This document shows positions 29,066 through 40,704 of a stretch of DNA of 64,000 nt, in pieces. The stretch is taken from positions 1,131,819 through 1,195,818 of the forward strand of contig NW_006768774.1 of the NCBI RefSeq assembly GCF_000204055.1. Direction: 5' to 3'. Within the stretch, counting starts at the first letter, position 1. Every line of letters starts with the position of its first letter. Source of the DNA: Melampsora larici-populina 98AG31. Taxonomy: Eukaryota; Basidiomycota; Pucciniomycetes; Pucciniales; Melampsoraceae. The position numbers were made by a program, and so were the translations under genes. The notes under the pieces are model-generated. The model ran no database searches. It saw nothing but the letters and a program-made list of their open reading frames with translations, and was not told the DNA's origin.

Positions 29066-30356
29066 TCAGGTGTACATGGCTTTGACCAAGGATTCAAGGC
29101 TGGTCTGGCACTCAATGGGCAAGGCAAATGGGTGGGACAAAAGAAAAGAAGAAGAAATGGGCTTCACATAAGTTTCTCTCACTTTCTTTTGGAAGACTTG
29201 AGCACATATGGGTCTAGAGGGTGATCTCTTTCTGTAGCACATTGGGTTATGAACTCCTCCATTTTGTTTTTGAATGGTGTGGTATGGTAAGGACTTTGTC
29301 AACTCACTTCCTCTTGGAGGTATTTGTTGTGTCTTTTGGCTTGGCTTGACTGCACGCTGATTGGATTCTATAGTCACTACACCTAGCATACAAATCATTA
29401 CGTCTTGGGGATTGGTTCCAACTGTCACTTTTCCTGGCTGGGTATCACAAACATTTGTCTTGGCCACTTGGTGACCACCTATTGCTTCTGCGCAAGTGTC
29501 ACCCACATGACCATCTATTGTCCTCCCTGTTTTAGTCTGAATGATGGGAGGGTCCACTGTAGCATTGGCCTCTATTCCTTCCCTGTCTGCCTTGGAACCC
29601 ACCTCTGTTGTCTGCATTGCTGGAATAACTTGAATGGTTTTCTTCCTTGGCTGGTTTGATGTGTTTGGTCAATGTTTCTTTCTTTGTCTATTCTATGCCT
29701 TTCACTTTTACTCCCACTTTTGACAACACTTGAACCTGATCCTGCCTCTGACCTCCTTTAGCATGTGGGTTATCATGACACTCCCATTCATTAACCTTCT
29801 CTACCTTTCTACAAGCTTGCTCTTCCACCTTCCTCCGGTGGACTAACACATCACCAACTCATCCTTTCTCAACACGTATTGTCCAGATTTGGGTCCTTAT
29901 GGCAACATTGTATTGTAAGGCCACCATCCAGTTGTCATCAATCTCTTCTTTAAGTCTCTCCATGTTTCTCCTGTGGCTGTCAAAGTTCTTTGCTAATTCA
30001 AAGTGTCTGAACCATTGTCTGAAGTAAGCTTGCATCAAGTTGAAGCAAGGAACCTAGTCTCCATAGGTGAGTCTCAGTTCCACTGGATAGTTGAGTCCTT
30101 CAAATTTATTGTCTTCAGAATCTTCATCTTCCCTCTTTGTTTTCTTGGTTACTTTCTTGTTTTGAACCTCTCTGTTTGCTTCCAATGACGTTTTATTGAA
30201 CATCGATATGGGAACATAGCCTTGGATCTTTGGGATCTGACTCCCCCAGAAGGTTGTTGTAAGGACTTTGTATGTCCTCACTGAAGGATAAGGTACAGGG
30301 AAGGATACAGAAGATGAATTATAATCTTCCAATGTGCGTTGGACAATTGTCACCAC
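29066..30356 (-). pseudogene. Decayed rust-type transposon ORF (disordered/charged, gag-like)
   Basis: Read leftward from 30356, the frame gives a basic stretch (NKKVTKKTKREDEDSEDN), then AYFRQWFRHFELAKNF, DDNWMVALQYNVAIRTQ and NPHAKGG. I associate this pattern with nucleocapsid-like ORFs of rust-fungus mobile elements, but I cannot name the family. TAG at 30054-30056 (in GD*VP, likely a former TGG) and a TGA after RVEKG (likely a former CGA) interrupt it. The last part (29617-29066) has shifted frame. It is dead. Confidence 0.4.
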
Positions 30357-30408
30357 AAGATGTGGTGCAAGGATTTCTAGAACCGAAGTATGATAATATT
30401 ACGAACTA

Positions 30409-30536
30409 ACTCCAAAAGGAGATTGTGACAATGATCAGTCAAGAATCCTTCAAGTACAAAATAGAAAGTAAATAGAATCTAATAAGAGACACACCTAACT
30501 CCAAAAGGAGATTGTGACAATGATCAGTCAAGAATC
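30409..30536. repeat. Short direct repeat (~42 bp, two copies)
   Basis: CTCCAAAAGGAGATTGTGAC and the next 20 bases occur at about 30409-30451 and again at about 30494-30535, separated by ~43 bp. The origin is unknown, and it contains a small palindrome (CTCCAAAAGGAG). Confidence 0.7.
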
Positions 30537-30584
30537 CATGAGGAGTTAGGATGATATCAAAATGAGCAGACTAGATATAGTATG

Positions 30585-31010
30585 TTAAGCCTTAAGATCA
30601 AGGTATGTTGAGTATAGTAGCCTTCTTGTAATGTACGTACCCAGGAACATTACAGTTAGGAGTTCCGGTAAATGATGACTTGGAAATTTTCCCGTGGCAA
30701 ACTCAATTCCATTCTCCACGACACCTCTTCCTTCCGATGATACATCATCTTTGTCTTCACCATCATTCTTGTCATCTGATGTAGGTCTACCCTCTGGGAT
30801 ACGTCTTTTAGCTCCTCTTACAGGCCTTAGTGTCACAGTTTTTGGAGGGATTGCTTTTGGTAGGACAGGAGTAGGGACCGGGGGTTGTGCCGGGCAATGA
30901 ATTACAGCAGACAGAGGATGGGAGATGTGTGCGGGACAGGGTTTGCCTTGGGGGCAGGCTTCCCTCTTGCTCATGAGTGCTTCCAAGCTCTTAGGTTCAT
31001 AGCACATCAA
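30585..31010 (-). CDS. Hypothetical Pro/Asp-rich protein, probably a transposon remnant
   Basis: An open frame of 141 codons: Pro-rich near residues 35-60 (CPAQPPVPTPVLP), basic (RGAKRRIPEGR), then acidic (DDKNDGEDKDDVSSE). I do not recognise it. It shares strand with the decayed ORFs on either side and may belong to the same element. Confidence 0.25.
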   Translation of the reverse strand: MMCYEPKSLEALMSKREACPQGKPCPAHISHPLSAVIHCPAQPPVPTPVLPKAIPPKTVTLRPVRGAKRRIPEGRPTSDDKNDGEDKDDVSSEGRGVVENGIEFATGKFPSHHLPELLTVMFLGTYITRRLLYSTYLDLKA

Positions 31011-31639
31011 ATACTGAGCTGTGAGTTCAGCGTGTCTCTCAAAATCTTCATTTTAAATTACCACCTGTATTTTTAACAGGGCTGCCGCTTGCTTTTGGGA
31101 AGGACCAGCGGACGGTTTGTGGGGAACCTTTTATTTCCCTACAGCCATCATCAGGAGAAATCATGTAAGTTCCTCTTCCTTTCTGTGTTGGATTTTTGTG
31201 GAAGAGTTTGAGCTTTTAAAGGAATTTCATACACCCTAGTCCATTATCCAGGTTTTCTATAGGGTCTTCCCACTGTTATGGAGTGAGGTTCATGAATTTT
31301 AGCCTTTATGGGGCCTCTGGCCACAACACCGGGTACATACCCCATCAGATCAGTTCTCCCTTTTTGTGGCCAGGACTCAGACTTGCATTACGGATATGTC
31401 TGCTTTGGTATTTTGTGATATGTCACTGGATGCACCCCAACTGCAACCAAACATCCGGCAGCTCATGCAACAGAGGGAAAGATTCCAAGAGTGAAGAAAG
31501 AGTAGACAGAGTAGATGAACAAAATTGATGGAAGTTATAGCTTACCTTTCCCTACTTTGGGACTGGCTACTAGGCCTGTGAGTCTTTTGTCCACCACTTG
31601 TTCTCTGAATTCTTTGACTCCTTCTTCCTTGAGTCCAGG

Positions 31640-32056
31640 TTACTTCTTGATCTTCCTCACTCTTGCCCATGATTCACTTTCTTTTTCTGATGATTCCTCC
31701 TGTTGATAGGTTCCTATGTATTCTAACAAACTCTCACAATCACCATTTCCGTTTGCGTTGGTTGTGGTGTTTGTCTCTTGGGTTTTTCCCACTGCCTCGT
31801 TGGTGATAGGTGTTATTCTCTTCTGCCCTTGATTCACTTGAGTAACGTCTCCAGCTCTTGACGGCACGTCTTGAGTAGGTCCTTCTTGAGTTTTCCTACC
31901 CATGTCTTCTCTACCGTAGCCTTTAACAACAACTCTCTTCACTTTGAGTTCTTGAGTTAACTTCTCTTGTTTGGCCTTCTTTCCTTTCTTTGATGGGGGT
32001 TGCTGGTCAAGATTGGTTGACAGCAGAACCGTTCCTGCTGTGCTAAATCCTCTCAA
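31640..32056 (-). CDS. Hypothetical Lys/Gln/Thr-rich protein, probably a transposon remnant
   Basis: An open frame of 138 codons with PPSKKGKKAKQEK near the start and a polar, disordered remainder (TNTTTNANGNGD, YQQEESSEKESESW). There is no domain I can name. Coding sense continues past its stop in the same frame (GLKEEGVKEFREQVVDKRL), which suggests a larger broken ORF. Confidence 0.25.
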   Translation of the reverse strand: MRGFSTAGTVLLSTNLDQQPPSKKGKKAKQEKLTQELKVKRVVVKGYGREDMGRKTQEGPTQDVPSRAGDVTQVNQGQKRITPITNEAVGKTQETNTTTNANGNGDCESLLEYIGTYQQEESSEKESESWARVRKIKK

Positions 32057-32245
32057 CTTTCTTTGTGGGTCAGACTCTTCTGGAAATGATTCAAGATTGT
32101 TGTTGGAAATCTTGGTCTACTTGGTGATAAAAGAATTTATTTGATTTACTGATGAAGAGTTGCAACAAAAATTTCAGTGAAAAACTTGCAAGAGTGAGCT
32201 GAGAGATATTTATGAGTATGTATGTAGCAATGAGACGCTTGCAGA

Positions 32246-34301
32246 TAGGGCTATGACCCGGCAGCAAGGCCCCAGGGCAAAAGACTACAATATCAGTATG
32301 CTCATCCACAAGTGGGGCAAGAAGGTATTCCTTCACTTTGTCTTCAAGTTGAATGAACTTACAATGTTTGATAAAGTGGTGTGGTCGGTCATCATTGTCA
32401 TCAAGGACAGGTTCTGATTGAACAATCTCAATATCAGGATCTTGAGGAAGTTTGAATTTACGTGCTTGCTTGGTAAAGTAATTGATAAGTTGGTCTTTCT
32501 CAAAAGCAAGTTCTTCCAAAGTAAATGCAGTCACAGCATTGAGCTTTCAGCGAGGGTCGAGAATCGGGGCACATATATAAACAGGCTTCTTCAAAGCCAA
32601 TGTGGAGTATTGGACCAATTTCTTGACCATAGGAAGGATTGCTGCCTTCAAGTTGGTACACTCAGGCGTGCCCCATGCCTATGTTTGGTAAAAAGATATT
32701 GTATAAATATAAAGTAATTAATATGAAAAGAAAAGGAAAACTTACTTTTTCAAGATTTTCAACAAGCCATTGATAGTCAGGCATTGCTCGTGAGAAAGTG
32801 GGATAGTCATTGCCTTCAATTTCCTTGATCACGATTGCAAGAGGTTGGAGAAAGTTGACTAAGCTGCCCACCAACATCCATTTGTCTTCGGTCAGGAGGT
32901 AAGGCTCCAAAGATTCATTTATGTTACAATAGTACTGAAGGACCTTCTTGAGTTCAAAGAAACGCTCGAGAGAGTAGAAGGTAGACAACCATTGAGTGGA
33001 AACCTCGTGGATGAGTCCGACTTTTCAAGGCTGTGATGAAGTGGCGATACATTGGTCAAGAGCCTGTTTGAGCTGAGTGCTCAATTGGACTCGTTTGTGA
33101 AACCCGTGAATTCGAGCTAGGATTGAGTGGACTTCAAGATGTGGGGTAGGTTCGATTAGAGAAAGGGTACCATCAGGAATTTTGTTTTCTTGAGGAAGTT
33201 GAGGATCTAATGCACTAAGAGGATCGGGGGGAGCCTTGCTGTCAAAGATGGAGATACCGGCTTTGGCAACTAGATTGATCATAACGTGGGCGACACAGTC
33301 GTGGAGATTCTTTTCATGATCGAAGTGAGGTATGAGAATGTGAAGCTCTCGGGCCATGGTGATATTATTTGAAGTGTTGTCAGCAGTAATACAGTAGAGC
33401 TTATCGGTGATATTAAATTGATCTAATGTGTGCTTGACCAAGGAAGCGATGTTTTTACCAGTATGAGAACCATAGATTTCCTTCCAACCTAGAACAACTG
33501 ATTTCATAACAAAATCATCGCTCATCCAGTGCGCCGTGATTCCCAACATTGGTACACTTCGAGCTGAGGTCCACACATCACAAGTTATGCTGATAAAATC
33601 CACCAAAGAGAAAAGATGACTCAAACAAATTTGAGCGAGACGGAATTGGGCAATGATGCCATTGGTGATGGCAGTTTGCTTTGACAGGATAGGCGAAACA
33701 GCAGGGTTAATCCAGGATACAAGCTCGCAGAACTCCGGCACGTCCACAAGTGATACTGCGAGCTCTTGATTGACGATAAGACAGATGATAGCGTTGGTGA
33801 GGTTTTTTCTGTTGAGAGGTCCAAACTAAAAAAAACTGTGATCAGTCAAGGATACAAAGAGGAAACATCAAAAGAATAGAAGAGAAAACTTACATTAGAA
33901 TTCTTACCAGTAGCAGGGAAGGATGTAAGTGTTTGTTGTGAGGTGTTGATCAGAGGTTCAATACAATGAGCACAGGAGAGGTGGCGGGCCATCAATCTGG
34001 TACTGGAGATCTTATTGATAGCAATCTCCTCATTACACACAACCACAGGCGCCTCTAAGTCCGGAATTGGAGGCTTGTTGATGAAGCCTTTGTTGGCACG
34101 GCAGACGTTCTTGAGGCTTTTGTCGGGGAGCATGACTGTCGAAAAGTACTGCCACACCCAAGAAGTACGGTTTGTGGCAGTATCTTCGGATTTGGCTGCA
34201 CTAGCTGCGGCTGAGACCGAGTCAGATGGCGTGATCGAAGTTGTGCTGGAGGTGGTGGACATAGTGTTTAAATTGGTGACTCGAAGACTTTGACAAGACA
34301 T
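32246..34301 (-). pseudogene. hAT transposase, with two in-frame stops and no C-terminal dimerisation region
   Basis: From the ATG at 34301 the gene encodes a Ser/Thr-rich leader and a BED-finger-like region (WVWQYFSTVMLPD...RHLSCAHC) that lacks part of the expected Cys set. An intron follows near 33893-33836. The catalytic core has CDVWTSARSVPMLGITAHW and CITADNTSNN, and then VSTQWLSTFYSLERF. After a second intron (from about 32747) comes ICAPILDPR. TGA at 33025-33027 and at 32547-32549 interrupt the frame; both fit a former CGA. The coding sequence runs from VDEHTDIV straight into the terminal repeat, so the conserved hATC dimerisation region is missing, apparently by internal deletion. Confidence 0.85.
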
Positions 34302-34600
34302 GGCAATCGAAGAACTTGGGTATGGGCTATGGTATACCGTATGGGTAAAGGGTACTCGAGTGGGGATAATTAAATGGGGCAGTGAGTGAAACTTTGAAAA
34401 GCCAAACGGTAAAAAGGTGGAAAGAGGCTGGAACTCGCCTTTCACCCTTTGTTTAACAGGATTTCAAGCGCCGGCCCCGGCCCTGAGTGGCCCTGACACA
34501 GGGCCTTTGTCTGTATCATTAGGTTAGGGCTACATGCTTGGGCCTGGCAACGAGTTGATTCTGGAAACCCTTGGGCAGACTCGGCCGGGTCATAGCCCTA
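32246..34600 (-). mobile_element. hAT DNA transposon (2.36 kb) with perfect 8-bp target duplication
   Basis: The ends are TAGGGCTATGACCCGGC and its exact inverse (to 34600). They are flanked by CTTGCAGA at 32238-32245 and again at 34601-34608. Eight-bp duplications and TA(A/G)GG-type ends define hAT. The transposase gene on the - strand is broken, so the copy is non-autonomous now. The perfect duplication suggests a recent insertion. Confidence 0.92.
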
Positions 34601-34608
34601 CTTGCAGA

Positions 34609-35261
34609 TGTTCCTGTATCAGAAATTTAATTCATGAAAACTTACAATACTCAGTATTTGAAAATACTAGGACAAGTGGGTTGTGGGCAAATCCCTAGGC
34701 TAGAATAGCCCAGGGTTATGAATTACTTGAAAGAGACAAAAAGACCCCCTATGGGGTGGCTAGCGGTTCTAAACAAATTATGAAACAAAAGAACATAACC
34801 CTACTTAAAAAAGAAATGCGCAACCATAAACATAAAACCATGCCAGATTAACAAACAATGGAGACAGCAATAACCGGACTTAAGACTCAATAAAAGTAAC
34901 AAACAATATTCTCGACCTAATAACACTAATACTCATAAACACTACAATAATAATAAAAAGAACCAAAAAGAAAATAAAGAACATTTTTACCAGGAGAGGG
35001 AGGGCGGGCACGAAAACTTTGATAAATGATGTAAAAGAATCAGACGTACAAGATAATGATGATCTTTAACGGAGGTAAACACAATGTGATTAATTTGGAT
35101 GTGGTAAACAGCCTATGATATCATGGTTGTTTCCAAAAGGAAAGGTAATAGAGATCCGACCCGTCAGTAACATTACATGTATTTTTCAGTCCAAATTGAA
35201 TCACATTCCCATCGGTTAATAATGAATTACCAACATCTAGGAATCTGCACTTGTCTTTGCC
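34609..35261. other. AT-rich spacer
   Basis: Right flank of the hAT element. Only A-rich, low-complexity sequence was seen, and no gene. Confidence 0.45.
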
Positions 35262-35335
35262 CGGGTATAGTGAATAGACAAAAGAGATAAAACACAAAAG
35301 CAAAAGAATAATAAGATTCCACACAGTTGTAAAGT
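35262..35335 (-). repeat. Partial LTR copy (tandem fragment)
   Basis: TATAGTGAATAGACAAAAGA through GATTCCACACAGTTGT repeats the start of the LTR at 35345. It is a tandem fragment of the same LTR. Confidence 0.75.
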
Positions 35336-35344
35336 TTAGTACCT

Positions 35345-35503
35345 ATAGTGAATAGACGAAAGAGATAAAATGCATAAGCAAAAGAATAATAAGATTCCAC
35401 ACAGTTGTGGAATCTTGAAATCAAGATTTGACAAAGTTTTGTTAGCAACAGCGTGAGAAAGTCTGTGCCGCAGTCGTGTAATTCACGTGAGTCTACAACA
35501 CCC
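35345..35503 (-). repeat. Short (~160-bp) Copia-type LTR with polypurine tract
   Basis: On the - strand the LTR starts TGTTGTAGACTCACG and ends ...CTATTCACTATA. A G8 polypurine tract is on the element side (35504-35513). The first ~85 bp (+ strand) match 48319-48406, where the sequence follows a tRNA-Met primer site. It may be the 3' LTR of that same element, now split by later insertions, or a separate copy. It holds a hairpin GATTCCACA/TGTGGAATC. Confidence 0.7.
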
Positions 35504-35513
35504 CCCCCACAAC

Positions 35514-36083
35514 AACTCACAAACACCTGTATTACAAAACTTCTCAAGAAAAAATGAATCAAGTGAAATAAAACTAATAAACCCTTTCCACCACAAAATG
35601 ATTGACTAACGTGATTGCTCAGTTGGTAAAAAGAATTATATCATGACACATTGAAAGAAACATAACAAAGAAAACACAAAAAACAAAAAAAACAAAAACA
35701 CACAACAAAAGTTGACCAGCTTTGATCATGAGATAATTGAGGTCTTTTTCTAATAACTGTTGGCTGGAATTTGTTCCCCCGGGATGTGAGGGTTGGGTGC
35801 TCAGATGAGTACTCAAGGCTCACTAAATTGGGCAATGTAAGGGTTTATAGTGTGTAATTGATTAATTATATTTCAAATATAATGTAAGTACAACTAGATG
35901 TATAGAAAGAGAAGAGGAAGGGGAAAAGGGACTGGTCTGTTTGGATAAATCCAGACAGACTACAGTTAGGTGACTCCTTAAAAGGAGGTTTATAATTATA
36001 ATATGTAAATGTTATAATTATTGAAGGTTGGATCCAAGGCCTTCCTTTGATCTTTATGTAACGGATTCAAGAGTGAGATGAAG
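35514..36083. other. Non-coding AT-rich transposon flank
   Basis: No gene is seen. A tRNA A-box-like GCTCAGTTGGTA near 35615 has no B box. Confidence 0.4.
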
Positions 36084-36205
36084 GTCACTACTCTGGTTGT
36101 TCTTAAAGTCACCAACTTAGGGTTGTTCTTAAGGTCACCAGCCTGAAAGTAATTGTACGTAGGTCACTAGCCTTGGGTTGTTGGAAGGTCACCAACCTGA
36201 AATGG
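36084..36205. repeat. Degenerate ~30-bp tandem repeat
   Basis: The motif AGGTCACCAACCTNGGGTTGTTCTT recurs about four to five times with variation. The array lies left of the Copia remnant and may be inside its 3' LTR. Confidence 0.6.
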
Positions 36206-36917
36206 TTTCTACTTGGGGAAAGTAGAGGATCCAGGGGGGATGAAGGAAGTATTACTTACTTTTAATCAGGAAGCTGATTAAAGTTAAGGAAGTGTATCAC
36301 TAGTCTTATTTATTATAAGACTCTTGATGTTACTTCAATAGAACTTTAATTGTTCTTTAAAAGTAAGGTGTAATAAAAGCTTGAGGAGGAAATCTCTGAA
36401 GGCTGAGAGAGAAGAGGTTTATATACTCTTCTCTCCAAACCTAACTGTGGTGATATTTGCTTATATCACTACTGTGGTTTAGGGTTTAATTAGTACTATT
36501 AGTTATGGTTATCACTAATGCTACATAATCACATATACCTGTTATGTATATTATGTAGTATAAGCATTTCAACTCTTGACACTGAGTTATGAGGTGTAAA
36601 TAATGTTTTATTACATATGACATATGATTTTACATGTACGTGTATATGTAATTAATGTTTATATGTATTTTATTATATGTTACATGTGTTTTATAAGCTG
36701 TATGTACGTGTAATAAGTTTTGTAAGTTATAATCTATCTATTACAAGTTAGTTTTGGGTACATGTATATGTACTCAGGGCTGACACGGGATGTTCATTCC
36801 CTTTCTGCCAGAATCAATCTGGAATCAAGACTACCCATCCACAGAATTGGTTCAACCAGAAACAGATATATAGAAAGAATAAAGGTTAACATTTGGTGAA
36901 GTTTATTGAGACAGGTT

Positions 36918-39900
36918 CTATTTTTTGAGTCTTAAGCTTTGAAGCGCATTGTCATGGAGTGTTGGTCCTAATGGTTTTGTCAAGATGTCTGTGTGTTGTG
37001 CTTTGGTGTCAATCCAGTGGAGAAAGATTTGTCCTTTATAGATCTGCTTGTTGATGTAGTAGAACTCTCTGTCGGTGTGTTGCGTTCGCTTGTTTGATGA
37101 ATTGTTGCTTGCAACATGGATAGCCGACGTGTTATCACAATGCATGTTAACAACTTTGCCTATACCAGTCAAATCTTCAACCAAATTTCTCAGCCAGATA
37201 GCGTCTCTGCACGCAGGTCCCATTGCCATATACTCCGCGTGACATGTGGATGACGCTACACACATTTGTCTCTTTGAAGTCCATGAGATAGGACAATTCA
37301 AAAAATGTGTGATGAAACCATGTGTCAACCTTGCACCTTCACCTCCCCAGTTAGCGTCGACGTAGGTGTGAAGGGGTGTGTCAACTTTACTTCTCAGAGG
37401 CTTTATCAAGAGTTCCTTGACCCCGCCAGTGCTCAGGTATTGTATGAGGTGTTCGATGGCGGCCCAGTGTTGGCGTTGGGGGTCAGATGAGAATTGAGCA
37501 AGATAGTTGACTGTGTAGGTGATATCCGGTCAAGTTGCTACTGATAAGTAGTTCAGGCACCCGATGGCAGACAGGTATCTTTCGGTGTCAACGCGTTCTT
37601 TGTCATCAGATGGTGATGTTGGAATCTTCTGTGAGTTCATTGGCGTTCTGGCAGTCCGTTCATCAGGTAGGAAAGATTTAATGATTTTCTTCGTCAAACC
37701 AGGTTGTGATAATTTGAATGATCTGTCTTTTTCACGCGGAACATCAACACCAACAATTTGATCAAGTGAAGTCTCCCATTTGATTAATAATTTCTCTTTC
37801 AAGGCGGCGTAAATGTTGAGCAAGAGTTTTTCAGAACTCCCGGTCACTGCTCCATCATCACTGTGGAGCCAGATGATTACAGTGTCCGAACTGCGACAAT
37901 AAAAGTACAAAGATTGGTCGTATTGACTTACAGTGAAGCCGAGTGCTTTGAGGATCTTGTGGATATGTTTCCATCAGCATCTTGCGCCTTTTTTTGTACC
38001 ATAAAGCGCTCTTAAAGCCTTGAGGACTTGATTCTTCTTCCTTGCTTCGCACATGTAACCAGTCGGGATGGAGAAGTATACAATTGAGTTGATATCACTA
38101 TGGAGATATGCGGATGTGATATCAAAAGAGTGTACAGGCCAGTTTTGATGAGCTGAGATCGTGAGCATGATTTGTGATCCAGCAAATATGGCTGTTGGCG
38201 CAAAAGTCTTGGTATAATCGATGCCTTCTTTTTGACTGTATCCTTTTGCTACAAGTCGAGCTTTAAATTTTTTAGGATTACCTTCATTGTCCACCTTCTT
38301 ATAAGTAAATACCCACTTCAATCCAATCAAGACTAGTCCATCTGGTTTATCCACAACCTCCCACACCTTCATTGTCTTCATCATATTCATTTCAGTGTCA
38401 CAAGCTTCCTTCCACCTCTCTTTGTTGTCCAAACGCATAGCTTCAGCAAATGATCTTGGAGGTTGTAGGATCTTCAAGTAATCATAACCGTTAAGAACAT
38501 GGGAAGCTGCCACATCTTGCTTGTCAAGTTTAAGTTCTTCGGTGAAATCCCCAAGCTTAAGTGCATTTATAATGTGAGCAATGCTACCTTTTCCAGGCTT
38601 GCCGTTTTCATTCATAGCTTTTGATAGTTCTTGATGTAATAACTCTTCTCGTTCTTCTTCATACGGAAATTTAGCCACTGCTGACGGGAAAACAGTCTTC
38701 ATCACTTCATCATAGAATAACCAACCTTTTCCACCACTTATGTAACCAATCATCACACATTTTCTTCCTCTATCCTCCAGTTTACCAGGTGATCTCTGCC
38801 ATTCATGAATGTGAACAAAAGATGTGCTCCCAAACAATTGTAAGATGTCGAGCTGGGGCTTACGTCAATGGAATATTTTGTATGGTGTTTTGTCGCCAAT
38901 TACTGAGTTTGGTAGTTGGTTATGGAGATAAGCAGCAGTCATGTATGCAAAATTCCAAAATTTGTTTGGAAGCTTGCTCAATGACAATAAAGTTATAGCC
39001 ATTTCATCCAACGTACGGTTGAGTCTTTTCGCAATTCCATTCTGTTCTGGTTCATAGGGGTTTGCGAACTCATGAGTTATACCTTCATTCTCCAACCATT
39101 TGTCTAACGTGTTACCTATGTATTCACCACCTCTGTCTGACCTTACAATCTTTATCTTCTCTCCAGTCTCTCTCTCCCATCTCTTGATCACTTGAATTAA
39201 ACATTGCGGGACCTCAGATTTGTGCTTAATAATTGATATCTCTGAATAAGTCAATGCTACATCCCGGAAAGTCACCAATAGTTTTTCTCCCGTTAAACAT
39301 GGGGTAAAGGGTCCAGCAACATCAGTTACTAACACCTCCAATACCTTAGGCTCATGGTTGGTGCTTTCCAAAACTCTCCGTCTGACACTTTCGCTCTTGA
39401 GACAATCTTTACAGGTAACCTCACAGTGTTTCAAGTCAGGCAGTCCGTATTCCTCACACTTCTTGAACAGTGTCTTGATGCGCTTTATTGAGACATGTCC
39501 CAGGCGTGCATGCCACAGTTTAGACAAAGCAAACGGAGATTTCATTGCACAAACAGCATGTGATTGAGTATTACAAGGTGTCTTCAGTGATTTTCTTGCT
39601 TGAATAAACCATCTACAATTTTTATGTACAGCATAAATCGTTTTTCCATCTTTTAATTTTATTTGAAAATCATTTCCTTCCTTCATTGACATCTTTGCTC
39701 CACTGGCAATGAGAGCACCGGGTGATATGATGGTAGTGGTTGCTTTCGGGCAGTAGTAAATGTTTTCAATAGTTGCTTTTTCTCCTGATTCAGTCGTTAA
39801 TTTGATGTCACCTTTCCCTACTATGACAGCATTGGAATCATTACACCATGTAAATATCTGTGTAGCACGTCGACGTGCACACACGAAAGACTCTCCGTAG

Positions 39901-40704
39901 AACCTGTAACGACCCATCAAAGAGGTGCCACATCAAGCGCATCTTCCCCTTATCACCTGGGAGGTTGAAAGGCAGTTGACCCCTGCTGACAACAAAGGAT
40001 TATGCAAATCCTTTGAACAAATCACAAAGCACAAAGGGTGCTCAACAGTAATCTCAGTCTCATTTCAACCAAAAGACTTTGAGATTTATTTCAAAACTCT
40101 CCGTGTGTGCACGTCGACGTGCTACACGGATATTTACATGGTGTTAGTAGCTGTCTTGATTGGGATTGGGCGAGAAAGAGGCTGATAATTAGTCAGAAGT
40201 GATCGATTGTTGCTTACAGCATCAGTCGCTCCACCATCAAACAAATACTCAGTTGGTACCTCTTCACCCTCTTCAATCAATACAAACCCCTCAGAGCTCC
40301 AATCAAGGGCTGATGCTTCAACTGTGTTGGCTTTGGTTCGCATCTGAAGTTACTTTGACTGAGCTCGCGTTTGGTCTGAAAGGCTTCTTAATCTGATTTG
40401 TGTTTGAGGCTGGGATTGAGTATTTTTGAGGAAATATTGCATTAAGACTGTAGTACTGCTGGTTGCTGACTTTACACCAGTCCCTCCAATGAGCTCCTGT
40501 CCTATCACCCACACCATTGTACAACTCGCATGGATTATTTGTTTTGTTGTAACTATGACCTAAGTTCCCACAGAAGAAGCATTGGATTACGCCCTCCTTC
40601 ACACCACAAACCGCGGTGTTGGGAATCACAATTGGGTTAACGGAGCTGCTGTGACACGGTTGATTGTACTTGGTCCAGGCCTTGGGACCGCGCCTCCAGC
40701 GCAT
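36918..40704 (-). pseudogene. Decayed Copia gag-pol with insertions and stops
   Basis: Read leftward it has the gag end with a zinc knuckle (CFFCGNLGH, ~40,570-40,590) and a protease (LFDGGATDAVSNNRSLLTNY, ~40,200-40,260) split by a 300-bp element. Integrase follows (WHARLGH...CKDCLKS, VTDVAGPF, SDRGGEY, EQNGIAKRLNR), then RT (WVFTYKKVDNEGNPKKFKAR, TSAYLHSDI, WLHSDDGAV) and RNase H (TYVDANWGG, ASSTCHAEYMAM) up to TAG 36918-36920. In-frame stops: TGA after KIFH near 38862, TGA 37974-37976 (expected Trp), and TGA 37530-37532 (expected Arg). Most of gag is gone. It belongs to a different Copia family from the one at 57-63 kb. Confidence 0.88.
39844..40143. mobile_element. 300-bp TIR element inserted in the Copia protease (TTA duplication)
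   Basis: Ends CACCATGTAAATATC and its inverse are flanked by TTA at 39841-39843 and 40144-40146. The ~40-bp arms include the palindrome GCACGTCGACGTGC. Taking out the element and one TTA restores the protease reading across TATN|DSNAV, so the boundaries are certain. The superfamily (Harbinger by target, CACTA-like by the CAC start) is open. Confidence 0.88.

Noticed and set aside
34015..34293. Open frame on the + strand
   Set aside because: Shadow of the hAT transposase N-terminal exon.
35605..35650. tRNA or SINE start (GCTCAGTTGGTA resembles an A box)
   Set aside because: No B box or cloverleaf follows.
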